DNA from: Streptomyces hawaiiensis
Lineage (GTDB): Bacteria; Actinomycetota; Actinomycetes; Streptomycetales; Streptomycetaceae
NCBI RefSeq assembly: GCF_004803895.1
Contig: NZ_CP021978.1
Location: 3,224,001 to 3,288,000 of the forward strand
DNA: 64,000 nucleotides
Reading direction: 5' to 3'
Shown here: positions 50,583 to 60,807 of the stretch, one piece after another
Position numbering within the stretch: the stretch's first letter is position 1
How the letters are laid out: each line of letters starts with the position of its first letter
Program-made: the position numbers and the translations under genes
Notes under the pieces: model-generated
What the model saw: the letters and a program-made list of their open reading frames with translations, nothing else
Database searches by the model: none
What the model was told of the DNA's origin: nothing

Positions 50583-52076
50583 ATGCCGGACGCCCCGGCG
50601 GTCCCGCCGACTCCACCCACTCCACCTGTACCGCTGACCGCACTGCTGGCCCGCGAGGACCTGGCACTGCGGCACATCGCGGGGCCGTCCGCCGAGGGCG
50701 TCGTCGTCCACTGGGTGCACACCTCGGAGATGGCGGACCCGTATCCGTATCTGCTGGGCGGGGAACTGCTGCTCACGGCGGGCGTGCACATCCCGGAGGC
50801 GGCGGGACCGGGGACCGCGTACTTCGACGACTACGCCTCCCGGATCGTGGCGGCGGGCGGCGCGGCCCTGGGTTTCGGGCTGGCGCCGGTGCACGACACG
50901 GTGCCGGAGGCGCTGGTCGCGGCCTGTGCGTCGCAGGGCCTGCCGTTGCTGGAGGTGCCGCCCCGGACCACCTTCTCGGGTGTGGCCCGCGCGGTCTGGC
51001 AGCTGATGGCCCGGGAGCGCCTCGCCGAACTCCGCCGCGTGACCGAGGCCCAGCAGAGCCTCGCCGCCGCCGCGTCCCGCCCCGACCCGGTCCCGTCGGT
51101 GCTCCGGCAACTGGCGCAGCGGCTGGGCGGGTGGGCGGTGCTGTACGGGCCGGAGGGTGCGGAGATCGCGGGGGCAGGGCGGGAGCCGGTGGGTGAGGTG
51201 CGCGGGGCACTGGCGCGGCTGGCAGAGGTCGTACGGCCGGCCGCCGCCCCGGGTGAGCGTCCCGCCCCCGCCTCGGCTACCGACACTGTCGCAGGCAGCC
51301 ACCTCGCCGCCTACGCCCTGGGCGCCGGGCACGGGTTCGTGCTCGGGGTTGCCGAGCCCGAGCGCGCCCCAGGCGACCACACCGTCGCCTCCGTCGCGGC
51401 CGTGCTGCTGTCGTTGCTCACCGGCGAGCAGCAGAGCGGTACGGGTGCGGCCCGCTCCTCCGCGCTGGTGCGGCTGCTGCTGGGCGCGCCGCCCGAGGAG
51501 GTCGCGTCACTGCTCGGCGACGGGCCGTGGATCGTCGTGCACGCCCGGCCGGACGGGGACGGCGCCCCCGACCCCGTCGCTGCCTCCGCGCTGGGCGCCG
51601 CGCTCGGGTCGGCCCTGGTCGACCCGGCGGGCGACGTCGCACGCGTCCTGGTCCCGGCCGACCGGACACCGGCTCCGCTGCCCGGCTGGACCCTGGGCGT
51701 CAGCGCCGCCGTCGCCCCGCACGACTGGCCCGAAGCCGACACCCAGGCCGCCCGCGCCCTGGCCCGGGCCCGCGCCACCCGCGCCCCGCTGCTCCGGCAC
51801 AGCGCACGCCCCGCCCTCGCCGACCTCGTCCCGCCCGGTGAGGCGGCGGCCCACGCCCGTACGCTCCTCGCCCCCGTCACGGCCCACCCCGCGCTCACCG
51901 AGACCCTGCGCACCTGGCTCTCCCTGCACGGCAGCTGGGACCGCACGGCCGTCGCCCTGTCCGTGCACCGCAACACCGTGCGGCAGCGCATCGCCCGCTG
52001 CGCGACCCTGCTGGAGACGGACCTCGACGACCCGGACGTCCGCATGGAACTCTGGTTCGCGCTGCGGCGGCTCTGA
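50583..52076 (+). CDS. PucR-family transcriptional regulator
   Basis: A 497-residue PucR-type regulator of nitrogen or purine-like catabolism. The N-terminal PucR domain is RHIAGPSAEGVVVHWVHTSE...PYLLGGELLLTAGVHIP. The C-terminal helix-turn-helix is WDRTAVALSVHRNTVRQRIARC. ATG 50583 is chosen because GGAGGGA lies upstream; ATG 50562 precedes that site. It is divergent from the ureohydrolase/ThDP-enzyme operon, which it probably controls, consistent with use of a guanidino compound as nitrogen source. Confidence 0.9.
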   Translation: MPDAPAVPPTPPTPPVPLTALLAREDLALRHIAGPSAEGVVVHWVHTSEMADPYPYLLGGELLLTAGVHIPEAAGPGTAYFDDYASRIVAAGGAALGFGLAPVHDTVPEALVAACASQGLPLLEVPPRTTFSGVARAVWQLMARERLAELRRVTEAQQSLAAAASRPDPVPSVLRQLAQRLGGWAVLYGPEGAEIAGAGREPVGEVRGALARLAEVVRPAAAPGERPAPASATDTVAGSHLAAYALGAGHGFVLGVAEPERAPGDHTVASVAAVLLSLLTGEQQSGTGAARSSALVRLLLGAPPEEVASLLGDGPWIVVHARPDGDGAPDPVAASALGAALGSALVDPAGDVARVLVPADRTPAPLPGWTLGVSAAVAPHDWPEADTQAARALARARATRAPLLRHSARPALADLVPPGEAAAHARTLLAPVTAHPALTETLRTWLSLHGSWDRTAVALSVHRNTVRQRIARCATLLETDLDDPDVRMELWFALRRL

Positions 52077-52160
52077 GTATGTGAGCGGTGTCCCGCTGAG
52101 TACGTGACGCACATCCCAGCGTTCGATACGCCAGGGACGCCCACAGTCGGCTGCCTCACA

Positions 52161-52958
52161 ATGGATGTCATGCCGATATCCGGGACACCCAGCCGCGCCG
52201 AACTCGTCGAACACCTCGTCAGGACGCGCATCGCGGGCGACGTCGCCACCCCCCGCGAGAACAACCTCTCCCACTACCGCAAGCTGGCGAACAGCGACCG
52301 CCACTACTGGTTCGGGCTGGAACTCGGCGACCGCTGGAGCGACGAGCAGGACGTCCTCGCGGTGATGGCGGAGCGGGTCGGCGTGAACGACGACCCCGAG
52401 TACCGGTACGGCCAGGACACCATCGACCCGGAACTGACCGTCGACGGGCTGGAGCGGATGGCCGGGCGGCTGCGCAAGGCGGCGGACGGGCAGCAGCGCG
52501 TCCTCTTCGCCACCGGCCACCCCGGCGGCCTCCTCGACGTCCACCGCGCGACCGCCTCCGCGCTGCGCGCGGCCGGCTGCGAGATCGTCGTCATCCCGGA
52601 CGGGCTGACGACCGAGGAGGGCTACGTCATGCAGTTCGCGGACGTGGCGGTGCTGGAGCACGGCGCCACCCTGTGGCACACCCACTCGGGCGAACCGATG
52701 AAGGCGATCCTGACGGGCCTGGAACGCGAGGGCCGCCCCCTGCCCGACCTGGTCGTCGCCGACCACGGCTGGGCGGGCTACGCCGGACAGCACGGCGTCG
52801 ACTCCGTCGGCTACGCCGACTGCAACGACCCTGCCCTGTTCATCGCCGAGGCCGAGGGCACCGTACAGGTGACGGTGCCCCTCGACGACCACGTCATCAG
52901 CCCCCGCCACTACGACCCGATGACGGCGTACCTGCTGTCGGAGGCGGGCCTCAGCTAG
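52161..52958 (+). CDS. phosphatase-like protein
   Basis: A 265-residue protein I associate with an actinobacterial 'phosphatase' family of unproven activity. Landmarks are SRAELVEHLVRTRIAGDVATPRENNLSHYRKL, HYWFGLELGDRWSDE, VLFATGHPGGLLDVHRA, WHTHSGEPM and LVVADHGWAGYAGQHG. The several conserved His/Asp clusters could form a metal site. Starts at 52161 or 52170 are both possible. With no Shine-Dalgarno visible, the message may be nearly leaderless. Its last 8 bp overlap the thioesterase gene on the other strand. Confidence 0.7.
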   Translation: MDVMPISGTPSRAELVEHLVRTRIAGDVATPRENNLSHYRKLANSDRHYWFGLELGDRWSDEQDVLAVMAERVGVNDDPEYRYGQDTIDPELTVDGLERMAGRLRKAADGQQRVLFATGHPGGLLDVHRATASALRAAGCEIVVIPDGLTTEEGYVMQFADVAVLEHGATLWHTHSGEPMKAILTGLEREGRPLPDLVVADHGWAGYAGQHGVDSVGYADCNDPALFIAEAEGTVQVTVPLDDHVISPRHYDPMTAYLLSEAGLS

Positions 52959-53841
52959 TCCCCCGCTCGCGCGGGACGCGGACCACGCCCTCCTGGATCA
53001 CGGTGACGGCCAGCCGTCCGTCCTGCGTGTAGATGCGCGCCTGCCCCAGTCCCCGGCCGCCGTACGCGGACGGGGACTCCTGGTCGTACAGCAGCCACTC
53101 GTCGGCGCGGAACGGCCGGTGGAACCACATCGCGTGGTCGAGCGAGGCCCCCACGACATCCCCGACGGCCCAGCCGCCGCGCCCGTGCGCGAGCAGCACG
53201 GAGTCGAGGAGCGTCATGTCGGAGACGTACGTGGCGAGGACGACGTGCAGCAGCGGCTCGTCGGCCACGCCGCCCAGTTTGCCGTTGGTCCGGAACCACA
53301 CCTGCGAGTGCGGCTCGCGCGGCTCGCCGAACTTCCCGTAGGGCGGCTCGTCGACGTACCGCAGATCGACGGCGGCGCGGGCCTCCAGGAACTTCTCCAC
53401 CACCGGGGGGTCGATGTGCGCGTATCCGCGCAGCCGCTCCTCGCCGGTCGGGAGGGTCGCGGGATCGGGCGCGGCGGGCATCGGCTCCTGGTGATCCAGC
53501 CCGTCCTCGTACGTCTGGAAGGACGCCGAGAGATGGAAGATCGGCTTGCCGTGCTGGACGGCGACGACCCTGCGGGTGGTGAAGGAGCGGCCGTCGCGGA
53601 TCCGGTCGACGGTGTAGACGATGGGCGCGCCGGGGTCGCCCGGGCGCAGGAAGTACGCGTGCAGGGAATGCGCGGGCCGGTCCTCGGGGACCGTCCGCCC
53701 GGCGGCGACGAGTGCCTGGGCCGCGACCTGCCCGCCGAAGACCCGGGGGACGACGGCGGAACGGGACCGGCCGCGGAAGATGTCCTCCTCGATCTGCTCG
53801 AGGTCGAGCAGATCGAGGAGGTCCTGTAGTGCCTGGCTCAT
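52951..53841 (-). CDS. tesB: acyl-CoA thioesterase II (double hotdog)
   Basis: A 296-residue TesB-type thioesterase that hydrolyses medium/long acyl-CoA in the cytoplasm. It begins LLDLEQIEEDIFRGRSR and FGGQVAAQALVAAGRTV. The double hotdog includes SLHAYFLRPGDP, RRVVAVQHGKPIFHLSASFQ, and the second half ASLDHAMWFHRPFRADEWLLYDQESP (the LDH..WFHRPF signature) and GLGQARIYTQDGRLAVTVIQEG. It follows an acyl-CoA dehydrogenase gene in the same direction after 45 bp; the pair suggests fatty-acyl-CoA turnover. Confidence 0.93.
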   Translation of the reverse strand: MSQALQDLLDLLDLEQIEEDIFRGRSRSAVVPRVFGGQVAAQALVAAGRTVPEDRPAHSLHAYFLRPGDPGAPIVYTVDRIRDGRSFTTRRVVAVQHGKPIFHLSASFQTYEDGLDHQEPMPAAPDPATLPTGEERLRGYAHIDPPVVEKFLEARAAVDLRYVDEPPYGKFGEPREPHSQVWFRTNGKLGGVADEPLLHVVLATYVSDMTLLDSVLLAHGRGGWAVGDVVGASLDHAMWFHRPFRADEWLLYDQESPSAYGGRGLGQARIYTQDGRLAVTVIQEGVVRVPRERGTS

Positions 53842-53886
53842 GGGGTAGTTGTACCGGCCAGTGATCGCGTCTCGGTGTCGGGGGCC

Positions 53887-55044
53887 TTACAGGCCCATGT
53901 CCTTGGCGATGATCGACTTCATGATCTCGCTGGTGCCGCCGTAGATGCGGTTGACGCGGTTGTCCGCGTACAGGCGGGCGATCGGGTACTCGTTCATGTA
54001 GCCGTAGCCGCCGTGCAGCTGGAGGCAGCGGTCGATGACGCGGTGGGCGACCTCGGTGCAGAACAGCTTCGCGGAGGCGGCCTCGGCGGGGGTGAGCTCG
54101 CCGGCATCCAGGGCCTCGGTCGCGCGGTCGGCGACGGCCTCGGCGGCGTCCACCTCGGCCTGGCAGGCGGCCAGCTCGAACTTGGTGTTCTGGAAGTGCG
54201 CGACCGGCTTGCCGAAGACGGTGCGCTCCTGCACGTACTGCTTGGCGAACCGGACGGCGGCCTTGGCCTGGGCGTAGGCGCCGAAGGCGATGCCCCAGCG
54301 CTCGGAGGCCAGGTTGTGGCCGAGGTAGTAGAAGCCCTTGTTCTCCTCGCCGAGGAGGTCCTCGACGGGCACCTTGACGTCGACGAACGCCAGCTCGGCG
54401 GTGTCGGACGTCTTCAGGCCGAGCTTGTCGAGCTTGCGGCCGACCGAGTAGCCCTCGGACTTGGTGTCGACGGCGAAGAGGGAGATGCCGTGGCGGCGGT
54501 CCTCGGCGGTCGGGGCGGAGGTGCGGGCGCAGACGATCACGCGGTCGGCGTGCACACCGCCGGTGATGAAGGTCTTGGCGCCGTTGAGGACGTAGTGGGT
54601 CCCGTCCTCGCTCAGCTTGGCGGTGGACTTCATGCCCGCGAGGTCGGAACCGGTGCCCGGCTCCGTCATCGCGATGGCCCACATCTCCTCGCCGGAGACG
54701 AACTTCGGCAGGAAGCGCTTCTTCTGCTCGTCGGTGGCGAGCATCTTGATGTAGGGCAGGGCGAGCAGCACGTGCACGCCGGAGCCGCCGAACTGGACAC
54801 CGGCACGAGCGGTCTCCTCGTAGAGCACGGCCTCGAACTTGTGGCTCTCCAGGCCCGCGCCGCCGAACTCCTCGGGCACGTTGATCCCGAAGATGCCCAG
54901 CTCGCCGAGCTTGTAGTAGAAGTCGCGGGGCGCCTGGCCCGCCGCGAACCACTCGTCGTACACGGGTACGACCTCGGCCTCGATGAAGGCGCGAAGGGTC
55001 TCCCGGAACGCCTCGTGATCCTCGTTGAACACCGTACGGCGCAC
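53887..55044 (-). CDS. acyl-CoA dehydrogenase
   Basis: A 385-residue FAD-dependent acyl-CoA dehydrogenase. Signatures are AIAMTEPGTGSDLAGMKSTA (first family signature), YVLNGAKTFITGGVHADRV, and the C-terminal QLHGGYGYMNEYPIARLYADNRVNRIYGGTSEIMKSIIAKD. The position of the usual catalytic Glu (YEGTSE) reads YGGTSE, so the base is elsewhere, as in long-chain and isovaleryl types. GTG 55044 has GGAGG 7 nt upstream. It precedes tesB in one unit; substrate chain length unknown. Confidence 0.92.
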   Translation of the reverse strand: MRRTVFNEDHEAFRETLRAFIEAEVVPVYDEWFAAGQAPRDFYYKLGELGIFGINVPEEFGGAGLESHKFEAVLYEETARAGVQFGGSGVHVLLALPYIKMLATDEQKKRFLPKFVSGEEMWAIAMTEPGTGSDLAGMKSTAKLSEDGTHYVLNGAKTFITGGVHADRVIVCARTSAPTAEDRRHGISLFAVDTKSEGYSVGRKLDKLGLKTSDTAELAFVDVKVPVEDLLGEENKGFYYLGHNLASERWGIAFGAYAQAKAAVRFAKQYVQERTVFGKPVAHFQNTKFELAACQAEVDAAEAVADRATEALDAGELTPAEAASAKLFCTEVAHRVIDRCLQLHGGYGYMNEYPIARLYADNRVNRIYGGTSEIMKSIIAKDMGL

Positions 55045-55220
55045 GCCGCCACCTCCACGACTTCGCATGTCTAAGCGCTTGCTCAGCCAAAGATACCGGC
55101 GAGTATCGAGGGGCGTCCAGGGTGGAGGCGGAGAGAGCGGGGTAACGCTCGTCACGCCGGGAGGGAGTGGGGAGGGGCCGGGGAGGGGCGAGGTGAGGCT
55201 CGCGGGGGGCGAGGGGGCCC

Positions 55221-55618
55221 TGCCGGGTGCGGGGGCGGAGCCCTGCGGGGGTGTGTGATGGGGGCGAGCCCCTGGGGGTGCAGGGGGCGAAGCCCTGCGA
55301 GGGCGCGATGGGGGCGAGCCCCTTGGGGGCGCAGGAGGCGGAGCCCTGCGAGGGCGCGATGGGAGCGAGCCTGGGGGCGCAGAGGCGGAGCCCTGCGGGG
55401 GCGCGATGGGAGCGAGCCCCTGGGGGTGCAGGGGGCGAAGCCCCCGCCGGGGCGCGGGGCGGAGCCCCGAAGCGAGCCCGACCTCTCGGCCCACAGTTAC
55501 GGGCGGGCGGGTGGGCAAACCCAGGGGGTGCAGGGGGCGAAGCCCCCGCCGGGGCGCGGGGCGGAGCCCTGAGGCGAGTCCGGCCTCCTGGCCGACAGCT
55601 CCGGGCGGGTGGGTGGGC
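55221..55618. repeat. GC-rich REP-like repeat cluster
   Basis: This fills most of the 582-bp gap 55045-55626, which has no gene. Four units of 47-51 bp start at 55261, 55311, 55362 and 55409, each of the type GGRGCGAGCC...GCAGGGGGCG(A/G)AGCCCTGCGRGGGCGCGATG. Two longer units with a 102-bp period follow (gtgca anchors at 55426 and 55528). Each unit contains a small hairpin such as GGGGGC-GAA-GCCCCC. They resemble dispersed intergenic GGGGCGGAGCCCC elements of Streptomyces. Confidence 0.88.
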
Positions 55619-55626
55619 GAAGGCCC

Positions 55627-56220
55627 CTAACCCGCCGCCGCCGCAAACGCCCCCCGGGCCATCCGATGCAGCAACTCCGCCGTAGCCCCCCGCCCGGGCA
55701 ACGACCCCGCCCTCCCCAGATGCGGCGTCGAGTTCAGCAACCCGAACACCGAGTGCACGGCCGACCGAGCCGCAGGCTCCCCGAGCCCCGGGTACACCTC
55801 CCGCACGACCCCCACCCACAGCTCCACATACTGCCGCTGCAGCTGCCGCACCATCTTCCGGTCACTGTCCCGGAGGCGATCCAGCTCCCGGTCGTGCAGG
55901 GTGATCAGAGGCCGGTCATCGAGCGCGAAGTCGATATGCCCCTCGATCAGCGAGTCGAGCACCTGCTCCGCCCCACCCCCGTCCGCCTCCGCAAGCCTCC
56001 GCTTCCCTCCCGTCAGCAACTGCCCGCTGATCCCCACCAGCAGCTCCGCGAGCATCGCGTCCTTGCCCGCGAAGTGCCGGTACAGCCCGGGCCCGCTGAT
56101 CCCGACCGCGGCACCTATCTCGTCGACTCCGACCCCATGGAAGCCCCGCTCGGCGAACAGCCGCGCGGCCTCCTTGAGGATCTGCTCACGGCGGGTGGGG
56201 GCGTCGGTTCTGGTGGCCAT
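55627..56220 (-). CDS. TetR-family repressor of the leucine/isovalerate operon
   Basis: A 197-residue TetR regulator. The N-terminal helix-turn-helix is RREQILKEAARLFAERGFHGVGVDEIGAAVGISGPGLYRHFAGKDAML; a ligand domain follows (SLIEGHIDFALDDRPLITLHDREL). It is divergent from the carboxyltransferase gene, with 87 bp between carrying two copies of a GTTA-N8-TAAC palindrome. This arrangement parallels acyl-CoA-sensing regulators of branched-chain amino acid catabolism. The likely role is derepression when leucine-derived acyl-CoAs accumulate. Confidence 0.92.
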   Translation of the reverse strand: MATRTDAPTRREQILKEAARLFAERGFHGVGVDEIGAAVGISGPGLYRHFAGKDAMLAELLVGISGQLLTGGKRRLAEADGGGAEQVLDSLIEGHIDFALDDRPLITLHDRELDRLRDSDRKMVRQLQRQYVELWVGVVREVYPGLGEPAARSAVHSVFGLLNSTPHLGRAGSLPGRGATAELLHRMARGAFAAAAG

Positions 56221-56242
56221 GAAATCAATTCTAGACAGGGAG

Positions 56243-56287
56243 GTTAGCGGTCGTTAACCTGAAGGAAATGCGTTAACGCTCATTAAC
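56243..56287. promoter_or_regulatory. two TetR operators between the regulator and the leucine operon
   Basis: GTTAGCGGTCGTTAAC (56243-56258) and GTTAACGCTCATTAAC (56272-56287) share GTTA(A/G)CG-TC(G/A)TTAAC and are 29 bp apart, about three helical turns. They lie just upstream of both start codons. Confidence 0.8.
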
Positions 56288-56307
56288 AAGGTGAGGGGAC
56301 CCGCAGG

Positions 56308-57924
56308 ATGCACGAGGCACCGGAGCTCACGAGCGCGGCAGACCCCGCGTCGGAGGCCTTTCGGGCCAACGAGGAGGCGCACCACGCCCTCGTCGAGGAG
56401 CTGCGCACCAAGCTCGCCGCAGCCGCACAGGGCGGCGGCGAGAAGGCCCGCGCCCGCCACACGGCACGCGGCAAGCTGCTCCCCCGCGACCGCGTGGACA
56501 CCCTCCTCGACCCGGGCTCGCCCTTCCTGGAGCTGGCCCCGCTCGCGGCCGACGGGATGTACGACGGCCAGGCTCCGGCCGCCGGCGTCATCGCCGGCAT
56601 CGGCCGGGTCAGCGGCCGAGAGACCGTGGTCATCGCCAACGACGCCACGGTCAAGGGCGGCACCTACTACCCGATGACGGTGAAGAAGCACCTCCGCGCC
56701 CAGGAGGTCGCCCTCGACAACCGCCTCCCCTGCGTCTACCTGGTGGACTCGGGCGGCGCCTTCCTCCCCATGCAGGACGAGGTCTTCCCGGACCGCGACC
56801 ACTTCGGCCGGATCTTCTACAACCAGGCCCGTATGTCCGGCGCCGGCATCCCCCAGATCGCCGCGGTCCTCGGCTCCTGCACGGCCGGCGGGGCGTACGT
56901 CCCGGCGATGAGCGACGAGGCGGTGATCGTCCGCGACCAGGGCACGATCTTCCTGGGCGGCCCGCCCCTGGTGAAGGCGGCCACCGGCGAGGTCGTCACC
57001 GCGGAGGAGCTCGGCGGCGGCGAGGTCCACTCCCGCGTCTCGGGCGTCACGGACCACCTCGCGGAGAACGACGCGCACGCCCTGCGCATCGTCCGCACGA
57101 TCGTCTCGACCCTCCCCCCACGGGGATCGCTCCCCTGGGAGGTCACGGAGGCCACGGAACCGAAGATCGACCCGCACAGCCTCTACGGCGCGGTCCCGGT
57201 CGACTCCCGCACCCCCTACGACGTGCGCGAGATCATCGCCCGGGTCGTCGACGGCTCCCGTTTCGCCGAGTTCAAGTCCGAGTTCGGCCAGACCCTGGTC
57301 ACGGGCTTCGCCCGGATCCACGGTCACCCGGTGGGCATCGTCGCCAACAACGGCATCCTGTTCTCCGAGTCCGCCCAGAAGGGCGCCCACTTCATCGAGC
57401 TGTGCGACCAGCGCGGCATCCCGCTGGTCTTCCTGCAGAACATCTCGGGCTTCATGGTCGGCAAGGACTACGAGGCGGGCGGCATCGCCAAACACGGCGC
57501 CAAGATGGTCACGGCGGTCGCCTGCACGCGCGTACCGAAGCTGACGGTCGTGGTCGGCGGCTCGTACGGCGCGGGCAACTACTCCATGTGCGGCAGGGCG
57601 TACTCCCCCCGCTTCCTGTGGATGTGGCCGAACGCCAAGATCTCGGTGATGGGCGGCGAGCAGGCCGCCTCGGTCCTCGCGACCGTCAAGCGGGACCAGC
57701 TGGAGGGCCGCGGCGAAGCCTGGCCGGCCGAGGACGAGGACGCCTTCAAGGCCCCGATCCGCGCCCAGTACGAGCGCCAGGGCAACGCCTACTACGCATC
57801 GGCCCGCCTCTGGGACGACGGTGTGATCGACCCGCTCGACACCCGTCAGGTCCTGGGCCTGGCCCTGACCGCGTGCGCCAACGCGCCCCTGGGTGACCCC
57901 CAGTTCGGCGTCTTCCGGATGTGA
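56308..57924 (+). CDS. methylcrotonyl-CoA carboxylase carboxyltransferase (beta) subunit
   Basis: A 538-residue acyl-CoA carboxyltransferase that moves CO2 from carboxybiotin to 3-methylcrotonyl-CoA in leucine breakdown. The family segments are [59 protein letters not shown], the oxyanion regions [13 protein letters not shown] and [19 protein letters not shown], and [19 protein letters not shown]. The AGG and GxG turns are intact. Assignment to methylcrotonyl rather than propionyl or acetyl substrates rests on the operon: biotin carboxylase, HMG-CoA lyase and acyl-CoA dehydrogenase follow. Confidence 0.9.
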   Translation: MHEAPELTSAADPASEAFRANEEAHHALVEELRTKLAAAAQGGGEKARARHTARGKLLPRDRVDTLLDPGSPFLELAPLAADGMYDGQAPAAGVIAGIGRVSGRETVVIANDATVKGGTYYPMTVKKHLRAQEVALDNRLPCVYLVDSGGAFLPMQDEVFPDRDHFGRIFYNQARMSGAGIPQIAAVLGSCTAGGAYVPAMSDEAVIVRDQGTIFLGGPPLVKAATGEVVTAEELGGGEVHSRVSGVTDHLAENDAHALRIVRTIVSTLPPRGSLPWEVTEATEPKIDPHSLYGAVPVDSRTPYDVREIIARVVDGSRFAEFKSEFGQTLVTGFARIHGHPVGIVANNGILFSESAQKGAHFIELCDQRGIPLVFLQNISGFMVGKDYEAGGIAKHGAKMVTAVACTRVPKLTVVVGGSYGAGNYSMCGRAYSPRFLWMWPNAKISVMGGEQAASVLATVKRDQLEGRGEAWPAEDEDAFKAPIRAQYERQGNAYYASARLWDDGVIDPLDTRQVLGLALTACANAPLGDPQFGVFRM

Positions 57925-57938
57925 GGGGACGGACGACG

Positions 57939-59855
57939 ATGTTCGAGACAGTACTGGTGGCCAACCGCGGCGAGATCGCCGTACGGGTGATCCGTACGCT
58001 GCGGTCGATGGGCGTGCGCTCGGTGGCCGTCTTCTCCGACGCGGACGCCGACGCCCGGCACGTCCGCGAGGCGGACACGGCGGTCCGGATCGGACCGGCC
58101 CCGGCGTCGATGAGCTATCTGTCGGTGGAGCGCCTCCTGGAGGCCGCGGCCCGCTCGGGCGCGCAGGCCGTCCACCCGGGCTACGGCTTCCTCGCGGAGA
58201 ACGCCGCCTTCGCCCGCGCCTGCGCCGAGGCCGGCCTGGTCTTCATCGGCCCTCCGGCGGACGCGATCGCGCTCATGGGCGACAAGATCCGCGCCAAGGA
58301 GACGGTCCGGGAGGCCGGAGTACCGGTGGTCCCCGGCGGCCGCGACCCGGACCTGGCCGAGGCGGCCCGTGAGCTGGGCGCGCCGGTGCTGCTGAAGCCG
58401 AGCGCGGGCGGCGGCGGCAAGGGCATGCGCCTGGTGCGGGACCTGACCCGGCTGGAGGACGAGATCGCCTCCGCCCGCCGCGAGGCCCGGGCCTCCTTCG
58501 GCGACGACACGCTCCTCGTGGAGCGCTGGATCGACCGCCCCCGCCACATCGAGATCCAGGTCCTGGCGGACGGCCAGGGCAACGTCGTCCACCTCGGGGA
58601 GCGCGAGTGCTCCCTCCAGCGCCGCCACCAGAAGATCATCGAGGAGGCGCCGAGCGTGCTCCTCGACGAGGAGACACGCTCCGCGATGGGCGAGGCGGCG
58701 GTCCAGGCGGCCCGTTCCTGCGGCTACCGGGGCGCGGGCACGGTGGAGTTCATCGTCCCCGGCACCGACCCGTCGTCGTACTACTTCATGGAGATGAACA
58801 CCCGCCTCCAGGTGGAGCACCCGGTCACGGAGCTGATCACCGGCCTGGACCTGGTCGAGTGGCAGCTGCGGGTGGCGGCCGGGGAGCCTCTCGGCTTCGC
58901 CCAGCGGGACGTACGGCTGACCGGCCACGCGGTGGAGGCCCGTATCTGCGCCGAGGACCCGGCCCGCGGCTTCCTCCCCTCCGGCGGCACAGTCCTGAGA
59001 CTGCGCGAGCCGCAGGGCGACGGCGTCCGCACCGACTCGGGCCTCACCGAGGGCACGGAGGTCGGCAGCCTCTACGACCCGATGCTGTCCAAGGTCATCG
59101 CGTACGGCCCCGACCGCGCGACCGCCCTGCGCAGACTCCGGGCGGCCCTGGCGGAGACCGTCACGCTCGGCGTGCAGACGAACGCCGGGTTCCTGCGCCG
59201 CCTGCTCGCCCACCCGGCGGTGGTCTCCGGCGACATGGACACCGGCCTGGTCGAGCGCGAGGTGGAGGACCTGGTCCCCACGGACGTACCGGAGGAGGTC
59301 TACGAGGCGGCGGCGGCCGTACGTCTGGAGGCCCTGAAGCCCGAGCCGGGCGGCTGGACGGACCCCTTCTCGGTACCGAGCGGCTGGCGCCTGGGCGGCG
59401 GTCCGAAGCCGCCCGCCTTCCACCTGCGGGTGCAGGAGCCCCTGGAGTACACCCCGCGCGGCACGGCCACGGTCACCGGCGACTGGGTCGCGGTCACCCT
59501 GGACGGCGTCCGCCACACCTTCCACCGGGCCGCCGACTGGCTCGGCCGCGAGGGCGACGCCTGGCACGTGCGCGACCACGACCCGGTGGCCGCGTCCCTG
59601 ACCCGGTCGGCGCACGCGGGCGCGGATTCCCTCACCGCGCCCATGCCCGGCACGGTGACGGTCGTCAAGGTCGCCGTGGGCGACGAGGTGAGCGCCGGTC
59701 AGAGCCTGTTGGTGGTGGAGGCGATGAAGATGGAGCACGTCATCTCCGCGCCCCACGCCGGCAAGGTCGCCGAGCTGGACGTGGCACCCGGCAGCACGGT
59801 CGCCATGGACCAGGTGCTGGCAGTCATCGCACCCCATGAGGAGGCGGCGGAATGA
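57939..59855 (+). CDS. methylcrotonyl-CoA carboxylase biotin carboxylase/carrier (alpha) subunit
   Basis: A 638-residue subunit combining biotin carboxylase (residues 1-450: [26 protein letters not shown], the ATP-grasp loop [30 protein letters not shown]) and a C-terminal biotin carrier domain with EAMKMEH, biotinylated Lys597. The middle BT-like domain links the two. ATG 57939 is chosen with GAGGGG upstream; GTG 57921 overlaps the beta-subunit stop. It supplies carboxybiotin to the preceding beta subunit. Its 3' end overlaps the HMG-CoA lyase gene by 4 nt. Confidence 0.93.
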   Translation: MFETVLVANRGEIAVRVIRTLRSMGVRSVAVFSDADADARHVREADTAVRIGPAPASMSYLSVERLLEAAARSGAQAVHPGYGFLAENAAFARACAEAGLVFIGPPADAIALMGDKIRAKETVREAGVPVVPGGRDPDLAEAARELGAPVLLKPSAGGGGKGMRLVRDLTRLEDEIASARREARASFGDDTLLVERWIDRPRHIEIQVLADGQGNVVHLGERECSLQRRHQKIIEEAPSVLLDEETRSAMGEAAVQAARSCGYRGAGTVEFIVPGTDPSSYYFMEMNTRLQVEHPVTELITGLDLVEWQLRVAAGEPLGFAQRDVRLTGHAVEARICAEDPARGFLPSGGTVLRLREPQGDGVRTDSGLTEGTEVGSLYDPMLSKVIAYGPDRATALRRLRAALAETVTLGVQTNAGFLRRLLAHPAVVSGDMDTGLVEREVEDLVPTDVPEEVYEAAAAVRLEALKPEPGGWTDPFSVPSGWRLGGGPKPPAFHLRVQEPLEYTPRGTATVTGDWVAVTLDGVRHTFHRAADWLGREGDAWHVRDHDPVAASLTRSAHAGADSLTAPMPGTVTVVKVAVGDEVSAGQSLLVVEAMKMEHVISAPHAGKVAELDVAPGSTVAMDQVLAVIAPHEEAAE

Positions 59856-60802
59856 CAGTCCCAGGGCTCCCGATGGCCGTCCCGAGCAGGGACCTGCCCA
59901 CCCGCGTCCGCATCCACGAGGTCGGCGCGCGGGACGGCCTGCAGAACGAGAAGGCGACGGTCCCCACGGAGATCAAGGCGGAGTTCATCCGCCGCCTGGC
60001 CGACGCGGGCCTGACCACGATCGAGGCGACGAGCTTCGTCCACCCGAAGTGGGTCCCCCAACTGGCGGACGCGGAGCAGCTGTTCCCTCTCGTCGGCGAC
60101 CTCCCGGTGGCGCTCCCCGTCCTGGTCCCGAACGTGAAGGGCCTGGATCGCGCCCTGGCGCTGGGCGCCCGCCGGGTGGCCGTCTTCGCCAGCGCCACGG
60201 AGTCCTTCGCCAAGGCCAACCTCAACCGCACGGTGGACGAGGCACTGGCGATGTTCGAACCGGTGGTGAGCCGCGCGAAGGCCGAGTCGGTCCAGGTCCG
60301 CGGCTACCTCTCCATGTGCTTCGGCGACCCGTGGGAGGGCGCGGTCCCCCTCCCCCAGGTGGTGAAGGTCTGCCGGGCCCTGCTGGACATGGGCTGCGAC
60401 GAACTGAGCCTGGGCGACACGATCGGCGTGGCCACCCCCGGCCATGTGGTCGCGCTCCTCGCGGCACTGGACGAGGCAGGCGTCCCCCCGTCCGCCCTCG
60501 GCGTCCACTTCCACGACACCTACGGCCAGGCCCTCTCCAACACCCTCGCGGCGCTCCAGCAGGGCGTCACGACGATCGACGCCTCCGCGGGTGGTCTGGG
60601 CGGCTGCCCGTACGCGAAGTCGGCCACGGGCAACCTCGCCACCGAAGACCTCGTGTGGATGCTGCGAGGCCTCGGCATCGACACCGGAATCGACCTCGGC
60701 CGCCTCGTCGCCACGAGCGCGTGGATGGCCACCCACCTGGGCCGACCCAGCCCGTCCCGCACCGTCCGAGCCCTGTCCCACGAGGACACCGAGGAGCACT
60801 GA
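59852..60802 (+). CDS. hydroxymethylglutaryl-CoA lyase
   Basis: A 316-residue TIM-barrel lyase that cleaves HMG-CoA to acetoacetate and acetyl-CoA, the last step of leucine degradation. Landmarks are [17 protein letters not shown] (metal Asp and the DGLQ motif), [58 protein letters not shown] (metal HxH), and the catalytic-Cys signature [23 protein letters not shown] 59852 overlaps the alpha-subunit stop as ATGA. Confidence 0.95.
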   Translation: MTVPGLPMAVPSRDLPTRVRIHEVGARDGLQNEKATVPTEIKAEFIRRLADAGLTTIEATSFVHPKWVPQLADAEQLFPLVGDLPVALPVLVPNVKGLDRALALGARRVAVFASATESFAKANLNRTVDEALAMFEPVVSRAKAESVQVRGYLSMCFGDPWEGAVPLPQVVKVCRALLDMGCDELSLGDTIGVATPGHVVALLAALDEAGVPPSALGVHFHDTYGQALSNTLAALQQGVTTIDASAGGLGGCPYAKSATGNLATEDLVWMLRGLGIDTGIDLGRLVATSAWMATHLGRPSPSRTVRALSHEDTEEH

Positions 60803-60807
60803 TCACC

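Noticed and set aside
55221..55618. CRISPR array or coding repeat protein
   Set aside because: Repeats are contiguous and variable in length, and long frames through them are side effects of GC-rich tandem sequence; hairpin-forming intergenic repeats explain them better.
52955..55819. 954-residue minus-strand open frame
   Set aside because: It runs through the repeat cluster and out of frame across the acyl-CoA dehydrogenase and thioesterase genes; its composition is Arg/Pro/Ala-rich noise.
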